Positions 23,685 through 36,940 of a DNA stretch of 64,000 nt are shown one piece after another. Position 1 is the first letter of the stretch. Every line of letters begins with the position of its first letter. The DNA comes from Sphagnum compactum (Eukaryota > Bryophyta > Sphagnopsida > Sphagnales). Position numbers and translations under genes: made by a program. Location of the stretch: contig OZ234503.1 of assembly GCA_965153455.1 (NCBI GenBank), positions 7,346,157 through 7,410,156 of the forward strand. The letters are read 5' to 3'. Under the pieces are notes generated by a model. That model ran no database searches. It saw nothing but the letters and a program-made list of their open reading frames with translations, and was not told where the DNA came from.

Positions 23685-26188
23685 TCAGGCAGCCACTGTT
23701 TGATTTTTGGCTGCAATCTGGTTTTGGATATGTTGTGGCACTACATCAAACTTTGCAAGCTGCATAGTATACTGCGCACGCCCCTTTGTCATACCCCTCA
23801 AGTTGCTCACATACTGAAACATTTCTGACAATGGCACCAATGCATCCACCACTTTCATACCACCCGGTTTATCTCCAAAGCTGTTGATTTGACCTCGACG
23901 TGAGTTCAGATCTCCAATTACATCGCCCATGTGATCCTCAGGTGTCACCACCTCCACCTTCATGATGGGCTCCAACAGCCGGGGTCCAGCCTTTGAAATT
24001 CCATCCCTGAAAGCACCCCGAGCTGCCAGTTGAAAGGCCAAGACACTTGAATCAACTTCATGGTATGAACCATCCAGCAATACTGCACGTACATCCACCA
24101 CTGGATACCCTGCCAACACCCCATTACTCATGCACTCCTCCAACCCCTTCATAACGCCAGGCACATATTCCCGAGGCACACTACCTCCCTTGATCTCACT
24201 CTTGAACTCATATCCACTCCCTGACTCCATGGGTTCAAATCGAACTTCAATTTCTGCAAACTGTCCTTGGCCACCCGACTGCTTCTTGTGTGTGTACTTC
24301 ACCTGTGATACCTTTGAGATACTTTCTCTATAGTTCACTTGTGGAGCACCCACATTCGCCTCAACCTTGAATTCCCGCTTTAACCGGTCAACAATAATCT
24401 CCAAGTGCAACTCTCCCATTCCCTCAATGACAGTTTGATTCGTCTCTTCATCCCTCGAGAAATGGAATGAGGGATCTTCCTGTGCTAGTTTGATGAGCCC
24501 TGTTGACATCTTATCCACATCTGCCTTGGTCTTTGGCTCAATTGCCACCTTGATAACTGGGTCTGGGAAATCCATCCGCTCCAACACAACAGGCTTCTCT
24601 GGATCACAAAGTGTCTCTCCTGTAATGGTGTCCTTCAGACCTGCGAGTGCGATGATATCTCCAGTCCTTGCAACTTTGACATCTTCTCGACTGTTGGCAT
24701 GCATCTCCAAAAGCCTCCCGATTCGCTCCTTCTTGTTTTTGTTGGAATTCAGAACATAAGTACCTGCACTCAACATCCCGGTGTAAACCCCCACAAATGT
24801 GAGTGATCTGACAAATTGGTCGGTCATAATCTTAAATGCAAGACCTGAGAAGGGCTCTTGTTTTTGTTGGAATTCAGAACATAAGTACCTGCACTCAATG
24901 TCCCGGAGTAAACCCTCACAAATGTCAGCGATCCAACAAATGGGTCAGTCATAATCTTGAATGCAAGACCCGAGAAGGGCTCCGCGTCACTTGGTTGTCT
25001 GTCAACGGCAATTTCCGGGTTCTCAAAATCACAACCCTTCATAGGAGGGAGGTCCAGTGGAGATGGCAGGAAATCGATGACAGCATCGAGCAGGGGCTGC
25101 ACTCCCTTGTTCTTAAAAGCTGACCCACAAAGCACAGGAACAAAGGAGAGGGAGATGGTTCCTGTCCTGATAAGCTTCCGGATAGTTGCTTCATCAGGCT
25201 CAACCCCTTCCAAGTATTGCTCCATGGCTTCATCATCTTGTTCCACGATTGTCTCGATCATATTGGCTCTGTATTCTGTTGCGAGATCCACCAAATCCTC
25301 AGGAATGTCCGTATCCTCGAATTGGGCACCAAGCTCTTCACCATTCCACACTACCGCCTTCATTCTCACGAGGTCTACAATCCCTGTGAAGGAGTCTTCA
25401 GCTCCGATAGGGATCTGCAGAACCAACGGGGTCGCACCCAAATTGCTGACAATCATGTCTCTAGTCCGGAAGAAATTCGCACCTAATCGATCCATTTTGT
25501 TAACGAAGCAGATGCGCGGCACTCCATACTTGTCCGCTTGTCTCCACACCGTCTCCGACTGCGGCTCCACTCCCGCGACGCTGTCGAAAAGACAAATCGC
25601 TCCATCCAGCACACGCAACGCTCTCTCCACTTCCAATGTGAAATCGACGTGACCCGGAGTGTCGATGATGTTGATACGATGATCCTTCCATTTGGCCGTG
25701 GTTGCTGCAGACGTGATGGTAATCCCCCGTTCTTGTTCCTGCTCCATCCAATCCATCGTCGCCGTGCCTTCATGAACCTCTCCAATCTTGTAATTCTTGC
25801 CGGTGTAGAACAAAATCCGCTCCGTCGTCGTCGTCTTACCCGCGTCGATGTGTGCCATAATCCCTATATTCCGGTAATCCTCTAGCGGCATCACTCTCTT
25901 GTCAGATTCCGTCGCAGCTGCTGCCATACAAACCACCAAGCCCTTACGACGCCGTCGTCCACTCCCACTCGACAAGCCTGAGAAGGCCAATCTCCTCCTA
26001 CACACATCCCGCAACTGTTGAAACTCCACAAACGAAACACGCGAAGGTGGTAGTAAAACTCCATTTCTAAAACTCCACCTTCTACAACTACTTGTATTCT
26101 CTTCTCCATCGTTATTGCAGCTACTGCGGCAAGGTTGTGCCACAAGAAGAGAAGAGAAACGCCGCCCCGCGTAGCTTGCTAGCGCCAT
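23685..26188 (-). CDS. cpEF-G: Chloroplast translation elongation factor G, with a candidate newly made 125-nt intron
   Basis: EF-G is the GTPase that drives ribosomal translocation; this is the nuclear-encoded plastid form (SCO1-like). The ATG at 26186-26188 opens an Arg/Ser-rich transit peptide of about 85-90 residues. Then come G1 AHIDAGKTT (112-120), switch RGITI (154-158), G3 DTPGH (176-180) and NKMD (230-233). Domain II follows, then domains III-V with [20 protein letters not shown] and [12 protein letters not shown]; it ends KNQTVAA. Read contiguously, the frame breaks at a tandem 125-bp duplication (24732-24981). Splicing exon 24889-26188 (1300 nt) to exon 23685-24763 (1079 nt) removes 24764-24888 with CAG|GTACTT and TGCAG borders. 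This gives one 793-codon frame (792 aa), the usual plant length. No other lesion is seen in 2.4 kb. Without splicing it would be truncated after the first copy. Confidence 0.9.
24732..24981 (-). repeat. 125-bp tandem duplication inside the EF-G coding sequence
   Basis: Units are 24732-24856 and 24857-24981. They differ at 12 of 125 positions. The first 42 bp (plus-strand order) are identical, and all 12 differences fall in the remaining 83 bp. In sense orientation each unit holds CAGGTACTT. The upstream unit keeps the conserved [17 protein letters not shown]; the downstream unit reads [17 protein letters not shown]. Because 125 is not a multiple of three, both units cannot be translated in frame. 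A second possible register (GG|GTCTTG to CTCAG|GTCTTG, 24845-24969) also removes 125 nt, but its donor is weaker and it would keep the degraded protein segment. Confidence 0.97.
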
Positions 26189-28165
26189 CGCCGCTGAAGC
26201 TCTTCTGCAACTCCGTTGCACGCTGCTGCTGCTGCTGTTGGAGCTCGGCCAGCGCTTGAAGAAGAAGCTCCGGTGTCCGTGTGCACTGGAGCAGATAAGG
26301 CGGTCGTTTTTTCTAGTACACTTTCACTGTGAAAAAACACACCCCCGAAAGGAGACCCCACGCCCCCCAAAATGTGTTTTTTTCGAAAAAAAATGGGAAA
26401 CAAGGGATTTTGTTTTTGTTTTTGTTTGGATTTTGTTTTTGGGATGTTTCTGTTTTGCGGGTGAAATTAGTGGCCCATATTACAACAACGGATTTCTATT
26501 TCTATTGGGGGGGGGGATTATGTGTTATAAACCCCCTCCTTTAGACCAATCAGCAAGTGACACGTTAGAAAATGCAGTCCAGAAACTGGTTATGATCACG
26601 AATCCCTACCAAATTTTGCCCATTATTATTGTGTGGCCAAAACATGGCCGCATAGTCAGGTACCTACCTACAAGGGTCTTTTCTGTCTTTCCTAAACCCC
26701 AACTACTGCTCATTCTAGTTGGTAATGTATTGTCCGAGACCTTTATAGCGCGTAATAAACCTGCGGGCATATTAAAAAACCAGAATGCTCACAAAGGTGG
26801 GCATTCCATTTTTCAAAATGGCAGTGGTCATTTTTTAATTATTTTTCCATGGTGCCCACTGTCCCATGTATTTCATACCGAATTTTTTTTTTTTTTTTTT
26901 TACAAGTGACAAGCTTTATGCCATGCAACACCCTCTGGTTGGGGCATTTCCCAAAAGAACGGGCCCTCTGCCTTGGGTGCTGTTATTTCAGGAAGGGCCC
27001 CAACCTTTGAGTATTGCCCTACACTAGACCTGGCTATAATTCTTAGGTATACAAGAAAAAATGGTATGTGATGTATATGGGTGTGGAGCCGTTCTGGGAA
27101 TGGGGGGCCTGGTGTAAGGCAGGAGCCAAAGTGCAGGACCTGAATTCCCGGAATGGCCCTATTTGAGGTCCTTAGTCCTTACCAATGTTTTTTTGTATCT
27201 GGTGATTTTGATGTACTAATATTTAAAAACCTTGGCTACAACTACAAAGGAAAAAAAAGGTGGGTTTCCAATTAAAATTGCCTAAAAGCGTAAAGCGACG
27301 ACTAGGAACTTCCAAATTTCGATGGACTAGCAACCTAGATTCGGCCCCTGAAACCTTAGGTCCTTTTAGAGTGTCACCAAACAACCACATGTTGACAATT
27401 GACATAGCATGTATGTTCCAAACCCTAAATTGTCATCACCAAAGTTTGGTGCACCATTTGCATCCTCTCACCAAAACTTTTGTTCTCTTTTGTTTCCTCT
27501 CCTTGCAAGTCTTCATGATACACCATTGTTAGTCAACTCTTTCTTGCGATGCACCATTGCCATAGCTGTAGAGAGCCGTTTGAAGTCATGAACATTTTGT
27601 CTTCAATGTTATTTGAAGGTGTTAGTGCTATGCATCGGGTGTGCTTCAACACTAGGCTTCAAATTTGTGTTCTCGAGAGTCTGTGCTTTAATAGCAGGCA
27701 TTGAATCTTTGTGCTCGGGAGTCAAGAAGCAACATTCACATTCAAGATCCAACCAACAAACCTCCTATTGGCAAAAGAAAAGTACTTACTTCCCTTGCCT
27801 TAATAGCTTGCAATGTAATTTTTTGAAAGATTTTGTGTGCAACAATTCTAGTTGTTATTAATCGAAGATTATACAAGTGTTGTAGGAGTTCATCAAACAA
27901 TGGGTTTGATTGTGTTTAATGAACTAAATCTTGAAATTTTTTATGAAGCTTGTGTGGATGAAATCCTAAAGGCATCCATAACACCATATGTTTGATTCTA
28001 GATCATCTCATTAAGGTTTCATGAGATTTACAATCGCTCAAATGTGTTGTAGGACAACCATCGTAAGGGAGCTAAAAGAGGATCCGTTCAAGCGGTACTT
28101 CTATTCAAGGGGTTAGATTTTTATACCCAACCTGACATTTTTTTCTTGTTGTAAGTTTCTTAGGT
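26189..28165. other. EF-G upstream region and intergenic DNA
   Basis: 26189-26460 is the likely EF-G leader and promoter (minus strand), with a CAG/CTG-rich stretch at 26220-26240. Homopolymer tracts occur at 26505-26516 (G) and 26884-26901 (T). The open frames at 26238-26909 and 27260-27532 have no recognisable domain. No gene is supported. Confidence 0.45.
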
Positions 28166-28169
28166 TTTT

Positions 28170-29425
28170 GTTTGAAAGAGGTTTCAAATATGTCTTGTTC
28201 CTATTAGTGCATTTGCAATTCAACTTCCCATGTCATTTTGATTCAAGTTCCCATTAGAAAGTTAGGGTTTACAAATTGGAGTTTCATGTATGTCTTGTTT
28301 CCAACAATCCATCTATAACTTCAGTCTGCCATCTCACAATCTACAAGGTTTCCACTGGAGATTTAAGGTTTGCAATCTTGGAGTTTCATACTTGTTTTGC
28401 CCCAGTTATGCATTTGCAACTTAAGCCTATCATTGCAAAGTTTGGAAAGTTTCCAACATTGTTTTAGGGTTTACAAATTGGAGTATCATATGTGTTTTAT
28501 AAACAACAGTGCATTTCCAACTTGAATTTGCCATTCCACAATTATCAAGTTTCCATTATAAGGTTAGGGTTTGCAAATTGGAGTTTCATGTCTGTTTTGT
28601 TTCCAACAGTCCATCTACAACTTCATTTGCCATCCCATAATTTGTAAGGTTCCCATTAGAGATTTTGGGTTTGCATTTTTAGAGTTTCATATTTGTTTTG
28701 TTCCAACGGTGCATTTATAATTTGAGCTTGTCATTGCAAAGTCTAAAAGGTTTCCAACATTGTTTTAAGGTTTGCAAATTGAAGTATCATATCTATCTTG
28801 TTTCCAATAGTGCATTTCCAACTTGAGTTTGCCATTCCAAAGTTGTCAAGTTTCCATTATAGGTTTAGAATTTGCAAATTGAAATTTTCATATCTATCTT
28901 GTTCCCAATAGTCTATCTACCACTTGAATTTTCCTTCCACATTCTACAAAGTTATCAAATGGGAAGCTTTGAAATTTAGGGGTTGTAATTTAGTGTTCAT
29001 AGATCTATTTTGTTTGTAAGAACATCATCTTGTTTCCATTCCAAGTTTAGGGTTTATAAATTTGAGTTTCCATATTTGTCTTGTTTTCAAAATCTATTTG
29101 CCACTTAAGTCCTTCATTTTAAAGTCTGTGAGTTTCCATATCTAGTTTGTTTCTACTAATCTATCTACCATTTGAGTCTAATAGTCTAAAGTCTGTTAGG
29201 TTTCTGCTTGAGGTTTAGGGTTTGCAAATTCAAAAGCTCCCATATTTGTCTTCTTTCCAAGAGTGCATCTACCATTTGAGTTTGACAATCTAGAATCGAT
29301 CAAGTTTCCACTTTAGGCTTTGGGTTTGCAAATTGGATTTTCCCATCTGTTTTGTTTCCAACAATCTATTTATCACTTGAATCTGAAATTCCAAAGTTTG
29401 TCAAGTTTCCACAATGCCTTTAAAA
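28170..29425. repeat. Satellite-like array, ~100-bp monomers in a ~300-bp higher-order unit
   Basis: About twelve diverged monomers share a core resembling TTAGGGTTTGCAAATTGGAG, then TTTCATATTTGTCTTGTTTCC, a TTGAGTTTGCCATTCCAAAG-like part and a closing AAGTTTCCA. Corresponding positions recur at 28261, 28563 and 28863 (first type), 28361 and 28661 (second type), and 28461 and 28762 (third type). The best similarity is therefore between every third monomer. The flanks, especially after 28900, are more degenerate. Each core carries a telobox-like TAGGGTTT. Confidence 0.8.
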
Positions 29426-29639
29426 CTTCCACAATCCTATAAATTCAAGTACATCTTCTTTATAAAGAATCCTGATGTGGGTGGGCCTCTTCTAATTTCT
29501 AATCCTAATGTTGATTCTTCTTCTCATGGCATTCAAAGGTCATCCCCTCCTTTGTTTTCACCATGCAAATGTCGATCATGATGACAATGTTATGTCTTTG
29601 GATGAGTCTAACCCTTTTCTTGAAATAGATCTAATTACT

Positions 29640-30440
29640 ACGCATCTAAATTGATAGTCAAGAAAAAGAACTATGATGCATCTAGAAATTTTCAAGATTC
29701 TTGGGCTACAAAACTACCATAAGTTTAAATGGCAACTTACAAATTGTCAAGTGTAGGATCTACAACGAGGTGGAAAGGAAGGATAAAATACTTGATGTTA
29801 AATGGGATTCATTTTGTAAGCATGTAGGTCGAAGGAAAGCTGACAAGAACATTGGAACTAATGTGAAAAAGGGATTAATATTATTCTAAATATTGCAAAC
29901 ATGCCAAAAACCATAAATTATTTGCTTTTCACAACAATGGAAGTGTTGCTACCCAACCTACAAATGGAATAACAAAAGAAAATCGAAGAAAGATTGTCCA
30001 ATTAGCCATAGTCCTACATTTACTATAGCAAGGTTGTCCCATGCAAGAATATGAAATAATCAAACCTTTGTATGAATTCTTGCCAATGTCAAAAAATAGC
30101 AAAAAACACTAAAGTGATAACTCTAGCTGGACAATGGCAGAATTCATGAACCAATAAATGATGAGGGCAACTAAGGTAACAATGGCCTAGTTGTTCAGTA
30201 TGTTGTTTTAAGTTGTGATGAAATGTTTATAGTTGATAACCAATCGTGGTTGTTAATTCACTATTGTGTGGTGTAGAATTGGGTAAAAATTCCTATTTTC
30301 ACATATTTGGATAGAGTTCTTGAAGGTTTAGGTAATGATTATTTGACCAAGGTCATTATGTAGGCATTAACTAGTCTTTGTGATTAAATTTTAGTCATAA
30401 TCTACATTTGCAACTAAAATCTCATTAATTGTTTTGGACA
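29640..30440 (+). pseudogene. Decayed hAT-like transposase (DUF4371/ZNF862-like)
   Basis: Across several stops the plus strand reads DASRNFQDSWATKLP, a zinc-finger-like NLQIVKCRIYNEVERKDKIL and WDSFCKHVGRRKADKNIG (about 29720-29850). At about 30215-30395 it reads VLSCDEMFIVDNQSWLLIHY, CVV-stop-NWVKIPIF, DRVLEGLGND and YLTKVIM. The C-x2-C...H..RRK start followed by LSCDE...DNQSW is the layout of the hAT-like proteins related to ZNF862/DUF4371 that are common in plant genomes. Too many stops for function. Element ends were not found. Assignment is from memory of the family. Confidence 0.55.
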
Positions 30441-30756
30441 AATTATAAGTGATATTAGTTACAAACAACAAAGGGGATTAAATGAAAGAAAAATTCAACA
30501 AATACAAGTTCATCCTTTGACTCCATTGTATATGTATTGTCACATGCAATTAAAATGCAAGTATTTTGGTCACAATTGAGGGTAAATGATGTGTTGTCAT
30601 GTGTCCCAATATTTAATTATTAAATATAAATAATATTATTATTTTGAAATAATTTAGGACGTTCAATCCAAATGCTTGGATGATTTTATATTATGACACA
30701 TGGCCCAATGTAAATATGCCACATGGGATTTTTAAATGAATTTAATACAAAATATT

Positions 30757-30950
30757 AATATTAGGTTGGTAGGTACATAAGTATGTGCCTATAAACCTAG
30801 GCTACCTAAATAGGTAGGTAGGTAGCTCCTACCTTCTTAGGTTAAATACATATTCATAAAGGTAGGTACTTAGGTAAGCAGGTACATAGGTCAAACTAAA
30901 TACTTATTTAATTAAGTAAATAAGTAGGTTGGGGAGGTAGGTAGTTTAAA
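30757..30950. repeat. Degenerate TAGG tetranucleotide tract (second locus)
   Basis: Repeated TAGGTAGGTA blocks with CCTA reverse complements, as at 9742-10025 and 45082-45250. Confidence 0.7.
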
Positions 30951-33900
30951 ATTGTGAATAATTTTAATTTTTTTGTCTTGGGTTAAACCTTTTGATTGGT
31001 TCATCCCATGTGCACAAAGTTTTTAATGTGAAATTGCATGACCACACTCTTTGTTTATCTAATGTTCAAAATAGGATTACAAAACAAACAATATAGAATA
31101 AATTTTGAAGTTACAACTTCCTCACAAACTAAGTTACAATTTCAAAATTTTCCTCATTCCTTTTGTTCCTAGTTTTAAATTTTTCAAACAATTCAAATAC
31201 ATGAATCACTAGATAATTAGATAATCAATTAATTAATAATGATTAAACTTAACATATATTTAAAATATATTCTACAATTATTAATTATTAATTATCAACT
31301 ATTTAAATAACTAATAACTTCTTAATATTTAATTAATTAGCTATTTAGTTATTCATAAATTGTCAATACATAACTGATCGAGAAATAAATAACTAAAATA
31401 TTTTATTAGTTTTAAAAATCTAGTTGACTTCTAAACAATATAATTAATGTAATAGTAATTAAATTACTATAATTAAAATAATAAATATTTAAAATATTTA
31501 AGTTCAAATTATAAATAATGAACTAACAATTGTTATTAAAAAATAAATTCTTACACGATTTTTCAAATATATATATTATAAAATTTGAAAGACATATTAA
31601 AAAAATTCTAAGAATAAAATAGTGGTCTAAAGGGGCACGTGTGGCTCCTAATAACATGGTTGCACCCTTGTCCCCTATGTTTTTGATAACAAACATTAAT
31701 GGAGCACCTTCTAAATTAAACATTATATCATTAAATTATATCATTAATCCTGTGATTGGTCAAAAAATTCATGTGAAATTTTGAATATTTCAATGTGAAA
31801 TGGACTATAAATGATAAAAGAATGATGAAAATCATTGCATTAAAAAAATTTAATCAAAATTTCACGTATTGGTAAAAATTTAATGCATTTTACTTATTTT
31901 TTTTCAATTTATATTTTGACATTACTATGACACATTTTTTGAATTCACATTTTTCATTATATATGTGTGACAAGTGTAATCTCATCATTTCAAAAGTCCA
32001 TTATGAATCCATTATTTTCTTAGAATTCATGCATATTTTAAAATATAATTCACACTAAAGTTTATTATAACATGGATAATTAAAAATGTTATTGTGACAA
32101 TCCAAATATAGTCCTTTTAACTATGTTTTCACCCAAAACTATGATTGCTTCCATAAAGATGATCATGGATGTGAAATGCATAATGAAAAAAAATGCATGC
32201 AATACATTTATAATATATGCATGTTGGCACTACTATAAGAGCAACACTAGTGTTTAATATAACAAAATCATCATTGAAGGTATAATCTTAAGGCTAATAC
32301 AAGGCAAAAAGGCTAATACAAGGTAAAGGGTAGTGGCCATATAGTAGAGTGTTTAATTTCATGTTTGAGGCCATGAAATCCAGTGGTTATGCAATTAAAT
32401 CTCATCAATATTTGAAACTAACATTTTTGTACATTATAAAGTGCCAACGCCAAGTTTTATAACATCATAAACATATTGAATGTTTGAATTACATTGCCCG
32501 TGAGTCTAAAAAGATTGTAGGACCAAATTTGAACATGAACATCAAATTTAATCCTTCACGTAGTAAAACCATAGATATAGTTAAATAAACAAAAATTTAT
32601 TCACAATATGGCAAATGTGCCATAATATTTTTGAGTGGAAAATGATTATCCCATTGGCATCCATTTTAATTGCATCCACACATGAATATGGATGAAATAC
32701 ATCCATTTTCAAACAACAAAATGAATCTAGACCCATAAATTAACATAACATAAATCGTTATTTAAAAGGTCAAACAAAGCAAATTGACTACTTGCAATAG
32801 TTTGGTGGTCACAATTATTATAATATGATAGGAATTTTATTTCTTTTAACAAAAAAAATAAATATGATGACAAATAGTAAAAGTTCTAGTACTAAAAATT
32901 TGTGTGGATAGAAGCATCTCCAATATCACGAATATATTAAATATGTACACATATGTTGTGTTTGAATGATCGACCACCCATGTGATGGCACAAAAACAAT
33001 TGTTTATTTTATGTTATCCAACACTAAATGTTTTGAGGTTTATGGGTACGAAGGTGGAAACAATTCTACCATCTTGAATCTTTAAAAAATTACAAGTTTT
33101 TCCCAATTCATTTTAAATTAGATTTTATTGATTTTTTCATGACAAAATTGTCCCCTACCAATTTGTGGCTTTCGAATGTCACTAATAACATGTCTAGGGA
33201 GTCATGGATTGGGGGAACCAACAGCTACATCTACAAATTGAATCTTCTAAAACCAAGGATGCTAAAAGTCTTACCTTGCATAATCTTGCCAAACACATTT
33301 CAATTCAAAATATCATCTACAACAATATAAAATTTATGACAATATTATACACAATAAGAAAATCTATGAAATAACTTTGTTATCCACAAAATGATTTTTT
33401 TTCATTGAATTAGGGTTGAAACTTAGTACCATAGTATCAAATGCATGAGATTGAAAGTAAGTATAACAATAACAAGACATCAACAATGAAGGGACTCGTG
33501 GAAAAAAAAAGACAAGGTGAAACTCATATTACATTGAATTTTGTGATAGTTTAAGTTTCATTCCCTATTTAAATGTAATTTTTTATTATTATGTAAAAAG
33601 ATCTCACCCCCTTTTATATTATCAAACGTAGGGTACTAATGTTGTGTTTTCTTCCATTTATGGATATCTCTAGAATAGTTTTTTTTCTTTGAGTTTTATT
33701 CCTTCTTGAACAGAAATTCAAAAAAATTGCAAAAAATTATTTTGAAAATGAAAACCAATAAATACATGGAAGCAAATGGGTTATGCAATTTTACATTGGG
33801 GTTGATAATCATAAGATTATCATTATAATTATACAAATAAATTATATATTGGTTTGTGAATTAAATAATTGGTTTACAAATAAAAGATTATTTGCATTTA

Positions 33901-36900
33901 TCATGATAATTTTTTTTAACAACTAGATGAAGATCATTGAATTTGCAACAAAAAATTCAAAGTTTTTGCAACAATTCACAAAAAAACTTGTATGGACTTT
34001 TTTAAATTAAAAATTGAAAATTAAGAAAATCCAAAAGACTATTTCTATGGATAAAAACTCAATTGCATGTTTTAGAAGGTTATTTGACTAGTTCCAAGCT
34101 TTTTTAATAATTTACTTTATACATCAAGATTGATTGTCGAAAATTTTTATCCATTTTTATATTTGAATTAATTATTTGATTATTTGATAACCATGATCAT
34201 ATATCTTTGAAAAGCACCTTGAGAACTAATGGTTAATATGATTTTTCATTTTTGATAATTGCCCAACATTGGTACATTTTAATGTTGGGTCATTATTTGA
34301 TTTTGTTAATAATTGAACGAGTTCCAAATTTTTTGAAAGGTTTTGGAATTTTTAAAAAACCTTCATTTCTAGTTTTCCAAAAACAATTACACTAAGACAA
34401 CTTCTAGTTTTTTTTTTTGGGAAGAAGAAGAAATAATCAAAATAAAATAACATTCACTTTTAGTTATTTCAAAATCTTCAAAGAACTTACAAATTTCATG
34501 AAAGAACCAACAAAGAATGATAAGTTCTTATTTATTGAAGACATGTTATATGTTTCAGAACCAATTTTTTTTTTTGGAGGACCATGGTCATTAATTAAAG
34601 GTCCACCTTGAAATTTGACATGCATTGGTTTGGCACCATTTATTTATAATTAATGTGACATGTGCTATCGGCCCAAGTGCAAACATAATTATGTAATTAC
34701 TCTAATTATGAACATAACCAAAACAATGGAACCTAATTATGAAGAATTGAATTTTAAATTTATTAGTAATTATAAAAATGTTAAAAAATTAATTATTTCC
34801 CCCATCTTGGTTCTAAAAATTACAAAATCACCTATGTGAAACCCCACTTGTCAAGGGCTTTCTAATAGCATTGAGAGCTTGCCTCAATTCCTTTAAAAAC
34901 TTTAGTTGAATTTTCTTTGAAAAAAATTTTCAATATTTAATAATTCTTGCATTGTAGGTCTAAACTAGTGTTGTGTGTTCAAGTGCCAATAGCCATATAT
35001 ATAACACATATATATAATTATGTTTTACATTTACATTACTTCATATATATATATATATACATATATATGGGGGTTGTGTAAATAATTGTCAAATACATTT
35101 AGACAATGCCGTGTAAATGTTTTGAGATGGGTAAGTGTATATATTATATTCCCTTAGTGATTATTCTTATTTGTAATTCATATTAATTTGTTGTGGGTTG
35201 CATCCCAAAGTTCAATGTTATTTTATTTTATTTGATTTTTGCAATTGGCCATTTTGATTGGCCTTTCACACGAAAAGGATGCACCCAAGTATAACTTGTA
35301 TTTGAGGGGCTTTTTACTACCAATATGGTACTTCAGATATGCTTCCTTTTACCTCACTCTTTTGAGTAAAGGATATGGGATATGGGACAAACTTTGATGC
35401 TATTGGGGAGTATCTTCCGTGCACATTTCTACATGCAGACTAGGCACATGTTGGCCCACCTCATTGCTTGAGTAGAATTTTCATTCCTAGCTTCTTTTTT
35501 TTCATCATTTTTAGCTTAGGTTTTTACAAGAGTTTGGGCACTTATTACGATTCAAATTAATTAATTAAATGAATTGTGATGCATCATAAATCTCACTTTT
35601 GGGTGGGGGGCAAATGTGCCACTTTGATTGGCCCATCACCAATCTCTCTCCGCCTACCCCTCTCAAGTGAACCTTATACAATTACACATAGTGTAAATAA
35701 ATTACATGATGCCATTTACATTGCCGTGGAGTGTAAGTCCTAAACCATATACATGCATAACATCAGTTAAAACATTACAAAATCACCTTGATGCACCGTT
35801 ACTCTTCAAGTGCTTTCCAATGGTAACAAAATCACTATGGGGGTGCCATGCTGGCCCTGCCAATAGATAAGATGTTGTACATCTACCTACTGAGTCCACA
35901 CTCTGAACACCGAAAAAACTCTGTTCCAATCTAAACAGTCTAAACACTTTCACCAAAGAAACCAGTTCATCAAATGTAAAACCGGTTCTAATAAGATAAA
36001 ACTTCCAAAAGTTGGATCCAATGCGAAAGTCGCAGGGACCGGGCCCAACAAATGAAACAAACAAACAACTTTCCTTAACGAATACATATGCACCCAAGAC
36101 GTATATATTGTAAATTGTTCAAAACATAAATAAAGCAAGAAGACTAACATCACATTTGAATATGGACTCAAGGACACGACAAAACCATATATGTGTCCTC
36201 GCTCCCTTTGAAAATCCTATAAAATCAAATATCGTATCACTGTCCATAGAAAATTTTCAACAAGAGATATATGTGTATGGTAGAACACAGGGGTGATGGC
36301 ATTAAGGAAATAAGTGCTTGTGCAAGGTAGAAATGTTGGTAATATCTTCACCCCATGTGCTTTAACGAGCATAAAGAGTGACCTTGTATTTTGTTTTTTT
36401 TTGGGGGGCTGGTGATACCTTATAGGTACCCGCCGGGTATCATTGAAAAAAGACACCAAGAAATTTTATGAAAATGCCCATAGGATCGAGACATTTTTGT
36501 TTTTTTGAAGCGGCCAATAAGATTTGAAGCTTCGCAAGTTAATGTCCAGATACACTAGAGAAATTAGAGGAGGTCTTTACGTGATTGGAGGATTCCCCCA
36601 ACTCTGTTTGAAAAACTCAAATGAATTGGACTAGGTTTCCGGTGAGAGGCTGGTTGGGGCGATGAGGCTATTTTCAATAACCAGCGAGCTCAATCCGGTT
36701 ATTGGACATAACCAGCATCCTTTCCATCATAAACTGATCAACAGATGAATGCAGATCATTTTTCATCCATGCACAGCATGGACATGAATTACTTTTCATC
36801 CACATAGGATCCTGTCCATGGGCTGTACATGGCATAAAAAATTGGGTGTGACTTTTTTTATAATTAAAAAAAATAAATCCCATGATATGTGGTGGGTACC

Positions 36901-36935
36901 TTCTGGGTATCACGACATCAGCTACTTGCCAAGTA
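30951..36935. other. Long AT-rich intergenic stretch, no gene recognised
   Basis: Extremely AT-rich, including TATATA tracts at about 34995-35065. All open frames are short, without recognisable motifs, and uncorrelated with composition. A few short duplicated phrases (ttttgattggcc at about 35252 and 35620) suggest old repeats. No rRNA or tRNA sequence was recognised. Confidence 0.5.
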
Positions 36936-36940
36936 TCGGC

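Noticed and set aside
24957-25652. Open frame of 231 codons on the plus strand across EF-G
   Set aside because: It is antisense to the conserved GTPase-coding strand, is compositionally a mirror of it, and shows no family motif.
23685-26188. EF-G as a frameshifted pseudogene split into two genes
   Set aside because: The only lesion is the 125-bp duplication, whose splicing at duplicated AG|GT sites restores the full frame. 2.4 kb of otherwise intact conserved sequence argues for function.
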